This document shows, piece after piece, positions 49,119-63,065 of a stretch of DNA of 64,000 bases (position 1 is the stretch's first letter; each line of letters starts with the position of its first letter). The stretch covers positions 35,499,691-35,563,690 of the forward strand of contig NC_063174.1 in the NCBI RefSeq assembly GCF_023159225.1, written 5' to 3'. This stretch comes from Perognathus longimembris pacificus (Eukaryota; Chordata; Mammalia; Rodentia; Heteromyidae). Below the pieces are notes generated by a model. That model searched no databases and was not told where the DNA came from. It was given only the letters and a program-made list of their open reading frames with translations. Both the position numbers and the translations under genes were made by a program.

Positions 49119-49855
49119 CTTCTGCAGATTAAAAATCAAGATGCTTCTTCATCCTAGAGAGAGCACAAGGACTGGTAAAAGAGAAAGATATGTAGCAGAA
49201 ATCCACTTGTAACGTGATGAGTGATAATAGAGGTCTGAAAAAGTGCCGTTTTAATAGTGCTAAAGTAATGTCTCAGAAACGCGATGTACATCGCAGGTAG
49301 TGACACTGGGCCTTGTGAAGTGAGCAGAGAAATAGAAGATTGAATCCGACGTCCATGCTAACTAAGACTTGGTTAAGTCCCCACTTTAGCTTAAGAACCT
49401 ACAATACATTGCAGTAAAATTCCTTTTTCAGAGCATTTATCAAAGCTCTGTGCCTTTTCCGTCTCCCCACTAAACAGAGAGATTGAGGGCCTAAGGGGAA
49501 CGATTCAGTTATGCAAAGCCAGAATGGTGTGTGGAATGAAAGACTGGATTAATAGGTAAAGACAGAGAATCGCCCCAAGGTCGACAGGCCCAAGTCCGGC
49601 TGGGACCGCTCTCTCCCGCCTGGTTCACTCCGGAGGAACGTGTGACCGAGCGACAAGGCAGGCTGAGCCTAGATTCACGAACGCAGAGACGCTGGTGGTC
49701 GAGTTCAGGAGCAGCCCCAGGACGTAAGAAGCCTCGGTGGGGGTCCAGGGTCGGGAGGAATCGCCCGGAGCAGACATCCTTGAAGCTGTGGGCGTCACCC
49801 GTCCCTTTACTTACATTCGCGAAGGGAAGATCTCAATCCGATCTTTGCCCGACAT
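35384..49855 (-). CDS. ATP6V1D: ATP6V1D, V-type proton ATPase subunit D (complete)
   Basis: Nine coding exons on the minus strand: 49855-49815, 45276-45159, 44066-43987, 42255-42188, 40876-40832, 39629-39526, 38524-38458, 37141-37063 and 35525-35384 (TAA at 35386-35384). They join in frame with AG/GT borders to 247 residues, [10 protein letters not shown] to EDEDLLFE, the human length. Subunit D, with F, forms the central rotor stalk of the V1 sector, turning inside the A3B3 head to couple ATP hydrolysis to proton transport in lysosomes, endosomes and secretory granules. Long helices rich in K, R, E and Q at both ends fit its coiled-coil rotor shape. One difference from remembered human sequence is methionine for leucine in GEVMEPAN. 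Introns carry many SINEs but none touches a splice site. Confidence 0.98.
35530..36815. other. ATP6V1D intron 8, unique sequence
   Basis: About 1.3 kb without a recognisable repeat or gene. Confidence 0.55.
36818..36925 (-). mobile_element. B1-like SINE
   Basis: gccatagagcccaggctggc ... ctgcctcagcctcccacgtg: B1 antisense. Confidence 0.65.
37063..37141 (-). CDS. ATP6V1D: ATP6V1D exon 8 (175-200)
   Basis: [25 protein letters not shown], start of the C-terminal long helix, then AG of R201. Acceptor ctctag, donor AG|gtttgt. Confidence 0.96.
37150..37670. other. ATP6V1D intron 7, no recognised feature
   Basis: AT-rich; no gene or clear repeat. Confidence 0.45.
37672..37755 (+). mobile_element. 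Old tRNA-like SINE
   Basis: gagctggagcgggccttagt ... ggatttgattcctagcac. Confidence 0.45.
37757..37872 (+). mobile_element. LINE-like 3' tail
   Basis: gggaggaggtaacaaatttg, gaaatgtactcactacctta and cccctctgtacatcacctta then acaataaaat: the clearest copy of the tail in this window. Confidence 0.6.
37873..38450. other. ATP6V1D intron 7, no recognised feature
   Basis: Unique, AT-rich. Confidence 0.45.
38458..38524 (-). CDS. ATP6V1D: ATP6V1D exon 7 (153-174)
   Basis: [22 protein letters not shown] plus G of V175. The TNRRVNA stretch is a strongly conserved signature of the family. Acceptor ctttag, donor G|gtgagt. Confidence 0.96.
38669..38866 (+). mobile_element. IDL-Geo SINE
   Basis: Dimer with a short deletion at the junction; flanks ataaaatttg / atgaaatttg. 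Confidence 0.82.
38960..39180 (+). mobile_element. B1-Geo SINE
   Basis: aggtaccaatagttcatgtc to caagccccagggctggc. Confidence 0.75.
39181..39525. other. ATP6V1D intron 6, no recognised feature
   Basis: Short alternating tract gtgtgtgcgcgcgctcacat at 39287-39306; otherwise unique. Confidence 0.45.
39526..39629 (-). CDS. ATP6V1D: ATP6V1D exon 6 (118-152)
   Basis: [20 protein letters not shown] to LVELASLQ. Acceptor ttgcag, donor CAG|gtcagc. Confidence 0.96.
39842..39898 (-). mobile_element. ID-like fragment
   Basis: ctggggattgaaccctgagt ... aagcctccatccccagcc. Confidence 0.5.
39899..40365. other. ATP6V1D intron 5, no recognised feature
   Basis: Unique, AT-rich. Confidence 0.5.
40368..40612 (-). 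mobile_element. B1-Geo SINE
   Basis: Antisense full-length with T tail; ggccagtcttggggcttgaa to gacaccaatgcctggct. Confidence 0.8.
40832..40876 (-). CDS. ATP6V1D: ATP6V1D exon 5 (103-118), 45-nt microexon
   Basis: [14 protein letters not shown], only 45 nt, between split codons for G103 and S118. Acceptor taccag, donor A|gtaagt. The length is a multiple of three, so skipping would remove 15 residues in frame. Confidence 0.96.
40935..41255 (-). mobile_element. Old B1 and tRNA-like composite SINEs
   Basis: cccatttggtcccaaactca (B1 antisense), then gctaacaggtacgcttcacc (tRNA-like), then another B1 part (gatgacaggcacataacacc). Strongly diverged. Confidence 0.45.
41330..41702 (-). mobile_element. 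IDL-Geo SINE split by a nested IDL-Geo
   Basis: Older antisense copy: Geo part 41330-41395, ID part 41598-41702 (ttttctgtttatgtggtagt to catttccagcccc). Confidence 0.78.
41396..41597 (-). mobile_element. IDL-Geo SINE nested in IDL-Geo
   Basis: Younger antisense copy; flanks tacttctggccttttct and tacttctgctggccttttct are a target duplication with a 3-bp change. Confidence 0.88.
41703..41880 (-). mobile_element. B1-Geo SINE, partial
   Basis: Antisense: ttactcaaggctagtgatct to gagccgctggtgcccag; third SINE in a row. Confidence 0.68.
41906..41920. repeat. G15 homopolymer
   Basis: Pure G15 followed by aggg; possible quadruplex and an error-prone stretch for sequencing. Confidence 0.95.
41921..42187. 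other. ATP6V1D intron 4, no recognised feature
   Basis: Unique. Confidence 0.4.
42188..42255 (-). CDS. ATP6V1D: ATP6V1D exon 4 (80-103)
   Basis: [22 protein letters not shown] plus G of codon 103. Acceptor ctgcag, donor G|gtaaca. Confidence 0.96.
42260..43100. other. ATP6V1D intron 3, no recognised feature
   Basis: About 0.8 kb of unique sequence; nothing recognised. Confidence 0.5.
43111..43331 (+). mobile_element. IDL-Geo SINE
   Basis: Full dimer, AAAT tail; 10-bp duplications (aggcaaaatg) at 43101-43110 and 43332-43341. Confidence 0.9.
43379..43575 (+). mobile_element. B1-Geo SINE
   Basis: gcagtcaccagtagctcata to gttcaagtcccaggactggc. Confidence 0.75.
43685..43905 (-). mobile_element. 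B1-Geo SINE
   Basis: Antisense: tcagtaatggtgcctaaact to gagccaccagtatccagct; inverted relative to the copy at 43379. Confidence 0.7.
43987..44066 (-). CDS. ATP6V1D: ATP6V1D exon 3 (54-80)
   Basis: [20 protein letters not shown] to AGDF, then AG of serine 80. Acceptor ttccag, donor AG|gtaagg. Confidence 0.96.
44254..44402 (+). mobile_element. LINE-1-like 3' end, second type
   Basis: gggatgggagggggaaatgg (purine tract) then tttttgtacaactacttaaa and AATAAAG. Its tail differs from the one at 37820. Confidence 0.5.
44403..44985. other. ATP6V1D intron 2, no recognised feature
   Basis: Two overlapping antisense open frames (44666-44919) have no support. Confidence 0.45.
44990..45088 (+). mobile_element. 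Old tRNA-like SINE
   Basis: catttgctcagtagtaaaat ... gagttgaatcctcagaacc then CAAA tail; 70 bp from exon 2. Confidence 0.5.
45159..45276 (-). CDS. ATP6V1D: ATP6V1D exon 2 (14-53)
   Basis: Completes M14, then [15 protein letters not shown] to QILKKIIE: the N-terminal long helix. Acceptor gtgcag, donor GAG|gtagaa. Confidence 0.96.
45366..45440 (-). mobile_element. B1-like fragment
   Basis: tttgagacaaggtctcacta ... ggcctcaaactcacaacc. Confidence 0.55.
45441..45690. other. ATP6V1D intron 1, no recognised feature
   Basis: AT-rich. Confidence 0.4.
45700..45918 (+). mobile_element. Old tRNA-like and B1 composite SINE
   Basis: tgatgtggtacttgcctttc ... gaggttcaatct (tRNA-like), then ggccaggagaaaatgattca cacctgtatcc (B1). 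Confidence 0.5.
46084..46160. repeat. (GGA)n/(GAAGGA)n purine repeat
   Basis: Long G/A-only run on +, giving leucine-rich false frames on -. Confidence 0.9.
46161..46540. other. ATP6V1D intron 1, no recognised feature
   Basis: Nothing recognised. Confidence 0.4.
46543..46730 (-). mobile_element. Old tRNA-like plus B1 composite SINE
   Basis: cttatgcttgctaggcagat gctctaccacttaagcc, then a B1 part ending acatgagccaccaacc. Confidence 0.5.
46760..46950 (-). mobile_element. Old B1-like and tRNA-like SINE remnants
   Basis: gccagggtggcctcaaacca (B1) and actcagggccttgtgcttgc ... ccacacctccagccctt (tRNA-like). Confidence 0.5.
46951..47640. other. ATP6V1D intron 1, unique sequence
   Basis: No recognisable repeat or gene. 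Confidence 0.5.
47697..47888 (-). mobile_element. IDL-Geo SINE
   Basis: Antisense dimer; flanks agagctagttct / ggagctaattct suggest a decayed duplication. Confidence 0.8.
47940..48230 (-). mobile_element. Old tRNA-like plus B1 composite SINEs
   Basis: gtgctatggatcaaagccag and ggggtgtttgaactcaagcc (two tRNA-like parts), then a B1 part ending gaaacaccacacctggct. Confidence 0.5.
48350..48558 (-). mobile_element. IDL-Geo SINE, young-looking subfamily
   Basis: Antisense, long T tail, perfect 14-bp duplications (cctaggaaactttt) at 48336-48349 and 48559-48572, CpG-rich variants. Confidence 0.93.
48573..49075. other. ATP6V1D intron 1, no recognised feature
   Basis: Unique. Confidence 0.45.
49081..49117. 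repeat. (GT)18 microsatellite
   Basis: The one long GT/CA tract in the window not next to a SINE. Confidence 0.97.
49815..49855 (-). CDS. ATP6V1D: ATP6V1D exon 1 (residues 1-13)
   Basis: Start codon (CAT on + at 49853-49855) with A at -3, reading [13 protein letters not shown] plus AT of codon 14. Donor gtaagt. It sits inside the CpG-rich promoter region. Confidence 0.96.
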
Positions 49856-49961
49856 TGTGACGATAACTATTCGGCTCGGACTCCCGGCCGGGCACCCTGG
49901 GCTGCAACAGCTCCCGTACCAGACGCACAGCGCCTGCCCGATACCGGAGTCAGCTGATAGG

Positions 49962-49971
49962 GTCACCTGAC
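49962..49971. promoter_or_regulatory. CLEAR-like box upstream of ATP6V1D
   Basis: GTCACCTGAC, one base from the palindrome GTCACGTGAC bound by TFEB/TFE3 in lysosomal and V-ATPase gene promoters. It lies 107 bp upstream of the ATP6V1D start codon. A second E-box-like palindrome, TCAGCTGA, is at 49950-49957. Function inferred. Confidence 0.45.
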
Positions 49972-50225
49972 CCCTGGTGAGGGGAGGCACAGGCGGTGCC
50001 CATCTCCCACTTCCGCTTCCTTTTAGGATCGAGGAGGCGGGCTGAACGATAGCGATGCCCGGATGTTGAGACGCGCGCACTGCGGAATTCCGGTTCGTCT
50101 CTCAGCCCCTCCTCCTCATCTGCCAGGCGGCTGCACGAATCGCTGCCCGCGTTGCGTAAAAGCAGAGGAGAGAGCTTCACACGAGTTCTCTTCTTCCATT
50201 TTTATGTTTCCTTTTTAATCACAGC

Positions 50226-50233
50226 GCCATCTT
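50226..50233. promoter_or_regulatory. YY1-like motif
   Basis: GCCATCTT, the reverse complement of the AAGATGGC core, between the two divergent genes. A short motif, so only suggestive. Confidence 0.25.
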
Positions 50234-50416
50234 ATGGCTGAGTTAAACTCTGAGAGATTTGCTCTTCGGAGATAAGAAATGAGTCCTACGTCTTTCCTTA
50301 TGCCTTGGGGATTACTTAGCAAAATAGTAATCGCAGAACGACCTTTCGAGATCCTTACATAAGGGGTTGACACTCTCCGTTCTTGGAGGACCCAAACTCT
50401 ATGATCCGCGTGGTGA

Positions 50417-50425
50417 GGCGGGGCC
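50417..50425. promoter_or_regulatory. GC box (Sp1-type) in EIF2S1 promoter
   Basis: GGCGGGGCC just upstream of the NRF1-like sites, in a TATA-less CpG-rich promoter. Confidence 0.4.
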
Positions 50426-50434
50426 TTTCCCGTC

Positions 50435-50446
50435 AGCGCCTGCGCA
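50435..50446. promoter_or_regulatory. NRF1/alpha-PAL-like site 1, EIF2S1 promoter
   Basis: AGCGCCTGCGCA matches 10 of 12 positions of YGCGCAYGCGCR. From memory, alpha-PAL was first found as the factor binding paired palindromes in the eIF2-alpha promoter, so a site here is expected. Confidence 0.55.
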
Positions 50447-50458
50447 GTGTGAGGTGGC

Positions 50459-50470
50459 TCCGCATGCGCG
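50459..50470. promoter_or_regulatory. NRF1/alpha-PAL-like site 2, EIF2S1 promoter
   Basis: TCCGCATGCGCG matches 11 of 12 positions of YGCGCAYGCGCR. Together with site 1 it forms a pair about two DNA turns apart. Confidence 0.6.
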
Positions 50471-50479
50471 GTTGGGTCG

Positions 50480-50592
50480 CGTGAGGCGCACGCTGAAGCA
50501 GGTCGGCGGCTCGTGTGGGTGTCTTAGCTCGGATTCCTCCGGTTGAAGAGTGCGGCACGGAGCCTTGTGCGGGATTTTCTCACGTACCTCAG
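50480..50592 (+). other. EIF2S1: EIF2S1 probable non-coding first exon
   Basis: The 3' edge is a good donor, CAG|gtgact at 50593. The segment lies just downstream of the NRF1-like pair and contains no ATG. Splicing it to 54972 puts an A at -3 of the start codon (CAGAATGC). The 5' edge (start site) is a guess. Confidence 0.5.
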
Positions 50593-50847
50593 GTGACTAG
50601 GCCGGCGGTTCGGTTGTCCCCAGGCGTCCGTTTCGTTTGTATTCACTGATAGGAGTGACCACTCCTGTCACTGGACACGCTAGGCCCCGGGCTCGCTCGC
50701 CCTCCCATCCAGTCCCGGCGCGGGAAGTGTCTGGACACGGCCGCCACCCACCACCCGCCGGCCAGTCCCGGGCCTTGTGGTCGGCTAGGACAAGCGGCCT
50801 GTGCAGATTCCGTGTGCTTAGAAAGTGTCGCCTGAGCGAGGGTGCCC

Positions 50848-50865
50848 GGGGGGGGCGGGGGGGGG
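50848..50865. repeat. G-rich tract in EIF2S1 intron 1
   Basis: Eight G, one C, nine G, shortly after the first exon: a possible G-quadruplex on the coding strand near the promoter. Confidence 0.5.
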
Positions 50866-51019
50866 ACGCCTGGACACACTTCTCGCCCCCAGAATTCCAT
50901 CACTTGGCTGCTTTTTTTTTTTCCCCAGGCTTGAGTGTTGTTTTTTTTCCTTTCCCTTCCACCCCAGAAATACTGCCAAAAAGTTCCTATGGAACCAATA
51001 CCGAACTGTTCTCCAAATA

Positions 51020-52980
51020 ACCAATAGAATGGGCCACCATATTGAAAATAGCTTGGATCTAAGTATAGTTTATGTGTTAAATAATTAAAATTGACGTTTA
51101 TGTTGTCCTATCGCTCCACTCGGGCATTTCTGTAGAATGAATCACCACCACCCCTTGAACACAAAGCCTACTAAAAGGTTTATTACTGTTGTTCCTGTCA
51201 GTTTACCCTATTTCGGCAGCAATGAGATTGGAACTGTAATCTTGTAACTATACATAAATAAAATCCTAAAGTGAGGGAATCTGTGAAGCGGGGTAAATTA
51301 ATGCCTGTATACATCCTGAGGTCTCTTTAATTATCCTTAAAGCTTAGGCTGCTTTAATTTTCATAAAAGAAGAAACATTATTTCTTGGTTAAAGGCCAGT
51401 TTCTCTGGATTGAGTTATTCAAGAGAAATACTCGAGTACTGAGAGTTACTTAAATGGAATTTTACCACCTTTTCTCAGTTCTTGTCATACCAAATGACAG
51501 TTGAATTAGTTGTAAAGTTTTGTTTTTGTGAAGCTCCTGGACCAAGAACCAGCATGACTAGTGAGTATTAGAGCTGAGTTGTCTCAATGCATGAAAGAAA
51601 TGTGATTTCTTGTATCCACTGTGGTGACTTGACTGTGCCATGCTTTAAGAAAAAAAAGTCCTATGCATTGATGGGGCAAAATTACTGTTGATGCAAGATT
51701 TTTGACATTAGCTTAGAATTTGGTTAAATCACCACATCAGAACATGTAGCCAGGTTTTTTTCTTTTCTTTCAACTACAGGCCTGAGGGCTGTCACTGAGC
51801 TTTCTTGCTCAGTGCTACCACAAGTTTCACAGTTTTCAAAATGTTTTTACATAAATTTCATTTAATATCTTCAGTAATCCTACAGAGGCATATGGCACAG
51901 ACAAGAAAATAGAGTTCAAAGAGAATGCCTGTCCCACATAGAGTCAAGTAGTAGAGCAAGGATTCAAAATACAGAGCTAGCTATTCTCAAAGTTTACATG
52001 GCTTCCTGCCACTAGACAGCAAAAATGACACAAACAACTGAGTATGGTTTCTGGTTTCCTGACTGAGGAAACTATGTTTGACTGTTGCGGGCTTTCTTTC
52101 AAGTTAGAAGCATCTCATAAGATGATGTATTCAAAACCTACCAACCAATAAGTGAGTTTCTTGTGATATGGATTCTTTTGTAGGTACTGGCTACTTCCTA
52201 CCTTTACTGTGAATAACATAACCATCAGCTGTATTCCTTATCTTAATCTATGTGTATTCCTTTATATATATCAAGAGACTTGTGCTTTCTAAAGAAGGTA
52301 GTATTTAGGAAACTGCACACCAACCTGGAACTTTCCTCCTTGTAGAGCCTTCTCCCACTAACTCTTATTTCTTTCTTGTCCCTTCTGAATACAGACTTAC
52401 TGTGTTAGAAAACAAGAAAGTAATATTCATAGCTCCCTTCAGGATTCTTTTACCCTATTCCCTGTGGTCTTTAACCATCAAATTAAACTGTTCTATATAT
52501 GTTCATGACATTTATTTTGATGCCTCTTTTGAGAGGGTTTTTTTGTTCTTATTTCTCAAATAGGAGTAGTATGTATACAGATACTTGAGAATAATTGTTC
52601 AAAAGGCCCTGTTTAAAAATGATACAACCAGCTCAGCTGTTTTCTTCCTGGGTAATTGTGGCCATTGACTGTCTACTTCCCTTTTGTATACTAGATCTTT
52701 TTTTGTTAAGCTATAACAATCTATTAGTTAAGCAGAACAGATGAGTACTAGTAGAGTGTGCTGATTTATGGTTTATGCTCCCAACACTGATACATATATT
52801 AAAGTTGTATTTTATTTGTGTCAAAAGTTCCTAATTGTAGCATTAATCAGTGATACTGAGGGAAAATGTATTCTTGTTTAATAAGAGCATAGACTCTGGT
52901 TCCAGTATATGAAAGAGCAAGTTACCCAACCTGTGCTTCAGTTATCCATAAAAGGGGAAAAACTAGAGAGGGGTGCCCCA
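51020..52980. other. EIF2S1 intron 1, unique sequence
   Basis: Nearly 2 kb with only a short antisense Geo-like scrap near 51775-51825. No gene or RNA recognised. Confidence 0.55.
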
Positions 52981-53034
52981 AACAGATTTAAAAAAAAAAA
53001 AAGTGGCCCGATCATTTAGGAACAAATAATAGAA

Positions 53035-53370
53035 AAATGTACATACGTATGTCTAAAATACAATAATAAAATCCCTTGGTGCAATTAACATTCCAAAAAA
53101 GTGAATGACAGAAAAGTGAAAAAGGCTTGGATGAGGGCATGCATCAATGGGATGGGGGAGGTCTAACAAAGAGAGTACATGAGAAGGAATATGGTTGAAG
53201 TAGTTTATTTGCATGTATGAAAATAGAACAGAACCAGATGGAATTGCTTTATGAAAGGAACATAAGGTGGAGAGAGTGATAGGTTGGCCAGGGTATATTA
53301 TATACATGTGTGGAAATGTCACAATGAAATCCCTTGTGGGATTAATGTTTACTAATTTATTTTTTTTAAA
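53035..53370 (+). mobile_element. LINE-1-like 3' end, third type
   Basis: gaaatgtcacaatgaaatcc cttgtgggattaatg before an A/T-rich end, and an earlier related stretch near 53065. From memory this resembles rodent L1 3' UTR tails. The 145-codon antisense frame over it is a by-product. Confidence 0.5.
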
Positions 53371-53610
53371 GGAAAATGTGTGTCTATCCAGTGGGTAGGG
53401 GGTATAAGTAGTTGCCAGGTAGTAATTCTCAAATTGCATTACAAGAGAACTCTGGTATTCCATTTGTTGGATGTGGTGATCTAAGGTCAAGTGTTTATTA
53501 CTACCTTATGTCCCAGTTAACAAGAATAAAAGTTACTAAATGAACTTGGACAATATTTTTAGATCTTTGATTCCCATTATTTTCAATTTGTTTTATAAAG
53601 CTTCCATTTT

Positions 53611-53624
53611 TGTGTGTGTGTGTG
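53611..53624. repeat. Short (TG)7 tract
   Basis: Directly at the tail of the next B1-Geo. Confidence 0.85.
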
Positions 53625-53825
53625 CCAGTCCTGGGACTTGAACTTAGGATCTAGGCTATGTTCCTGAGCTTTTTTTGCTCAAGGCTAGTGCTCTTCCACT
53701 TGAGCCACAGCTCCACTTTCAGCTCTTTGGTGGTTAATTGGAGACTTTCCTGCCCACCTGGCTTTGAACTGTGATCCTTAGATCTCAGCCTTCAGAGTAG
53801 CTAAGCTCACAGGCATGAGCCACTG
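53625..53825 (-). mobile_element. B1-Geo SINE
   Basis: Antisense: ccagtcctgggacttgaact to gagccactggcatcctg. Confidence 0.75.
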
Positions 53826-54032
53826 GCATCCTGTGAGAGCTTTCTTTTTAAAATATTTGTCAATTCATTATATGATTCCCATCTCTGGGTCATACAAATG
53901 AGTGTATAGATCATAAGTAATAATTTAATATTTAACACGTAGAGATTAAGAGAAACTTGAAGGCTATATAAATGGGAGTTTGTGCAGCTGTTCTCAAGTT
54001 TAGACATACCTAGCCAACAAAATAAAAAACAG

Positions 54033-54135
54033 AGGAATTGGAGGTATAGCTCAGGTGGTAGAATGCTTCCTTAGCATGTATGAGGCCCTGGTTTAGTCCC
54101 TAGCCCTGGGGAATGAATGAATGAATGAATGCTAG
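54033..54135 (+). mobile_element. tRNA-like SINE with (AATG)n tail
   Basis: gaggtatagctcaggtggta gaatgc ... gaggccctgg, ending in four AATG units (54113-54131). Confidence 0.55.
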
Positions 54136-54246
54136 AAATTATGGTAACTGGATTAAACTCATTTATTTCTAAAAGAAACATTAAGCTATATGATTAATAT
54201 TTTGTTGCCTTTATATAATACTGTAATTTGGGTTATAAGTAATAAC

Positions 54247-54317
54247 CGGCTGGAGTGTAGCTTATTGGTAGAATACTTGCCTCAAATACCCTAGTTCCTA
54301 GACCCAACCCCCAGCAC

Positions 54318-54319
<2 letters not shown>
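54247..54319 (+). mobile_element. tRNA-like SINE
   Basis: ggctggagtgtagcttattg gtagaatacttgcc ... acccccagcac, running into a CA repeat. Confidence 0.55.

Positions 54320-54357
<38 letters not shown>
54320..54357. repeat. (CA)19 microsatellite
   Basis: Grows from the agcaca tail of the tRNA-like SINE. Confidence 0.96.
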
Positions 54358-54362
<5 letters not shown>

Positions 54363-54539
54363 ACATGGTATACTGCACAGATTTTTCCCTTCACACATAG
54401 GTAGAAGTATATACATCCGGAGCTGACTTGGAAAAATAGCTTAATTTCTCTAATATGTATATTATTATAATAGAATAGTGGTGATATACCCTTTACCCCT
54501 GTTTTTTGTTTTTCCTTAAAATGGTGATGTGTGGGTTTC

Positions 54540-54645
54540 AGTTTTGTTTTGAGGGCCAGCGTCTTGCTATGTGCCCCAGACTGGCCTTGAACTGGCCTCC
54601 AACCTCTGCCTGAAATTACAGGTATGCATCACCACGCCCTGCATT
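54540..54645 (-). mobile_element. B1-like SINE
   Basis: ccagcgtcttgctatgtgcc ccagactggccttgaac ... ggtatgcatcaccacgccc. Confidence 0.6.
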
Positions 54646-54801
54646 AAGTGGTAGTATTAAAATAGTCTTTTGCTTTTGAGGTATTCCTTTAATCCTTAGG
54701 TCTCACAGTTCTTCATAGATGGTTATTATTTTTTTATGGTTCCTCTGGAACTGATGGCAGAGAATCATCTAAGCTTTATGAAAATGTGGAATAAAATATA
54801 A

Positions 54802-61077
<6,276 letters not shown>

Positions 61078-61084
61078 TAAGGAT

Positions 61085-62495
61085 ACTTCTTTGTTTCTGT
61101 CTTGATATCGCAGCTGCTGGGTCTATCCAAGAGATTGATAGTCTAACGTTCAGTCACACAACATCCATTTATTAAACCCATGCCAAATTTAGATAGAAGT
61201 ATTTCAGTATAAAAGACACATGATGCAGGTTCATCTTATGTGTCAAATCTATGTGGACTGATGGACATATACTACAATATTATTACATATGCTGTAATTA
61301 TATAGTTGTATAACTCTTGGTTTTGTCTCATACTCCCTTAATTATTTCCATTTCCTAGTTTTGCTCCTGTCCTAGATGACTTTACAACCAGTGTTTGTTT
61401 TATCCAAAACTAACCTCTTGTTTTCTTTACCTCAATTTCTTTGACCTTCAGTCCACGCCACTTTAGCAAGTCTTCCAATTTTGCCCTCTCCCAACCCCCA
61501 CCCCCTGTCCTTTCTGTTTCCAGGATTGGCTTGCCTCTAAAACTTTGAATTCATACACTGTTTTTGTTTTGGCTTCTGTTTTTTCCCCCCCTCATAATCT
61601 ATCCTTCTAGCTTCTGTGTAGTTAGTCCTGCTGTATTTCTTCTTAAATTCTTATGTATTAGCCTCTGGTTCCGAACCTATTTTGTCTTTTCACCCTTTCC
61701 TGACTTTCTTATCCAGTACAGACATACGGTGAGCCATCATCTCAAAACTTTCTTTCCAATATCATGAATTTTGCCCTGTTTTTCCTTCTGTCACATCCAG
61801 CCTTGGATCAATGTTCCTGCCTTCTCTGCACTTATAGACTACTGGGTGCCACTAGGAAAAAAAAACAAGTCCTACAGGTTGGTGCCAGTGCCTGTTCACA
61901 GCCTCCAACCTCAGCTGGGCCTTCACTGCCACCCTACATTCTCTCTACTCCTGGTCAGTTCTTCTTCCCATTTTTATAGTGTCTGCTTCAGAACTTCTTA
62001 GTGCTCTTCCACAGAACCATCTTCTGTACTCTTAGCTGTTGTGCTCACTGAATATTTAATTTTACAAAAATAAAGTCATTGCACAGGAGCGCCTTTACTT
62101 CCTTCCTTCTGTCAGTTATTCCCTTTCTTGGGCAGCCTTTCCCTCTATTGGTTTTGCTTCATCACCATAAATACTATATTCTCTGCTTTATTCCATTTAT
62201 ACTAGAAGGTGCCTTTTCAACCTCTCCTTGACTTTTCTCATGTAGCAAGTTTTGTGTCCTCTGCTTCTAGCAATCAGACTCCAATTCTCAGTGCTTTTTG
62301 TCTCTTCTTCACCTCCCACTCCTTCCTGAATGTCATGCTTCCTGAGCAGCCTCACCACTTTGCAACCCTTGGGCTACCAAGAACTACTGGGCCCCTCTAA
62401 CCCTCCAAATGGGCAAATAGCCCTTACCTGGGTTATAAGTGTCCCTGCATACCATACCTCTTCCATTTGACTTTGAATGACCTTGTACATGCATG
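61085..62495. other. EIF2S1 intron, pyrimidine-rich unique sequence
   Basis: About 1.4 kb rich in C and T on +, with no repeat or exon that I recognise. Several 60-75-codon frames reflect composition. Confidence 0.5.
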
Positions 62496-62531
62496 TGTAC
62501 ATTGGTATGTGCATGCATGTATACATGGGTG

Positions 62532-62575
62532 TTATTAGGAAAGGTGGTTAACATTATTAGGAAAGGTGGTTAACA
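62532..62575. repeat. 22-bp perfect tandem duplication
   Basis: Two exact copies of a 22-bp unit (62532-62553, 62554-62575) starting ttattaggaaagg. Confidence 0.95.
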
Positions 62576-62786
62576 TAAACCTAACAACTTACAGGATAAG
62601 TTATTATTATCATCTCTGTTTTATATTAAGGAAATTGAAGCAGAGATTAAATAATTTGTTCTAGGTCACAGATAGCAAATCATAGAAAACCAATATTCAA
62701 ACCTAGGTTTTCTGACTCTAGAGTTGGTGCTGTTTGTCACTAAGCACTGTTTTATCCTTCTATTCTTTCAGTGCTTTTTTTCATTC

Positions 62787-62886
62787 CTTTTTTTTTTTTT
62801 TTTTTTTTTGTAGTACTGGGGGTGGAACTTCGGGTCACATGCTTGCCAGTCATGTTACTCTGCCCCTGAGTTACACCCCTAATCCA
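62787..62886 (-). mobile_element. tRNA-like SINE with long T tail
   Basis: T21 then gtactgggggtggaacttcg ... gagttacacccctaatccag. Confidence 0.5.
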
Positions 62887-63065
62887 GTCAATATATTTCC
62901 TAACTTAACTCCTGTTAGTGCTTGGCCCTAGTTTACCTCTTGTTAGCTTATCTCTCGTACCCCTCCATTGTCACTAAACCTTAGTATGTTTTATTCCCTA
63001 TCCCTTAACACTCTTCATCATTTATGTAGCAGCTGTCCAAATTTCATGCTGATTCTTTGCCACTA

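Larger units (their letters stand above)
49560..50910. promoter_or_regulatory. CpG-rich bidirectional promoter region (ATP6V1D / EIF2S1)
   Basis: By eye this is the only long stretch rich in CG dinucleotides in an otherwise AT-rich window, and it holds no SINE. It spans the first exon of ATP6V1D (minus) and the inferred first exon of EIF2S1 (plus). No TATA box is evident, as is usual for housekeeping genes. Confidence 0.85.

Noticed and set aside
50637..51020. 127-codon open frame on + in the CpG region
   Set aside because: GC-rich composition keeps frames open on both strands; the product is low-complexity P/R/G/S and runs into a T-rich tract. It lies in EIF2S1 intron 1.
53053..53490. 145-codon open frame on the minus strand
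   Set aside because: It overlies a LINE-like 3' end and simple sequence. No domain, splice site or start context; reads as the antisense of repeat text.
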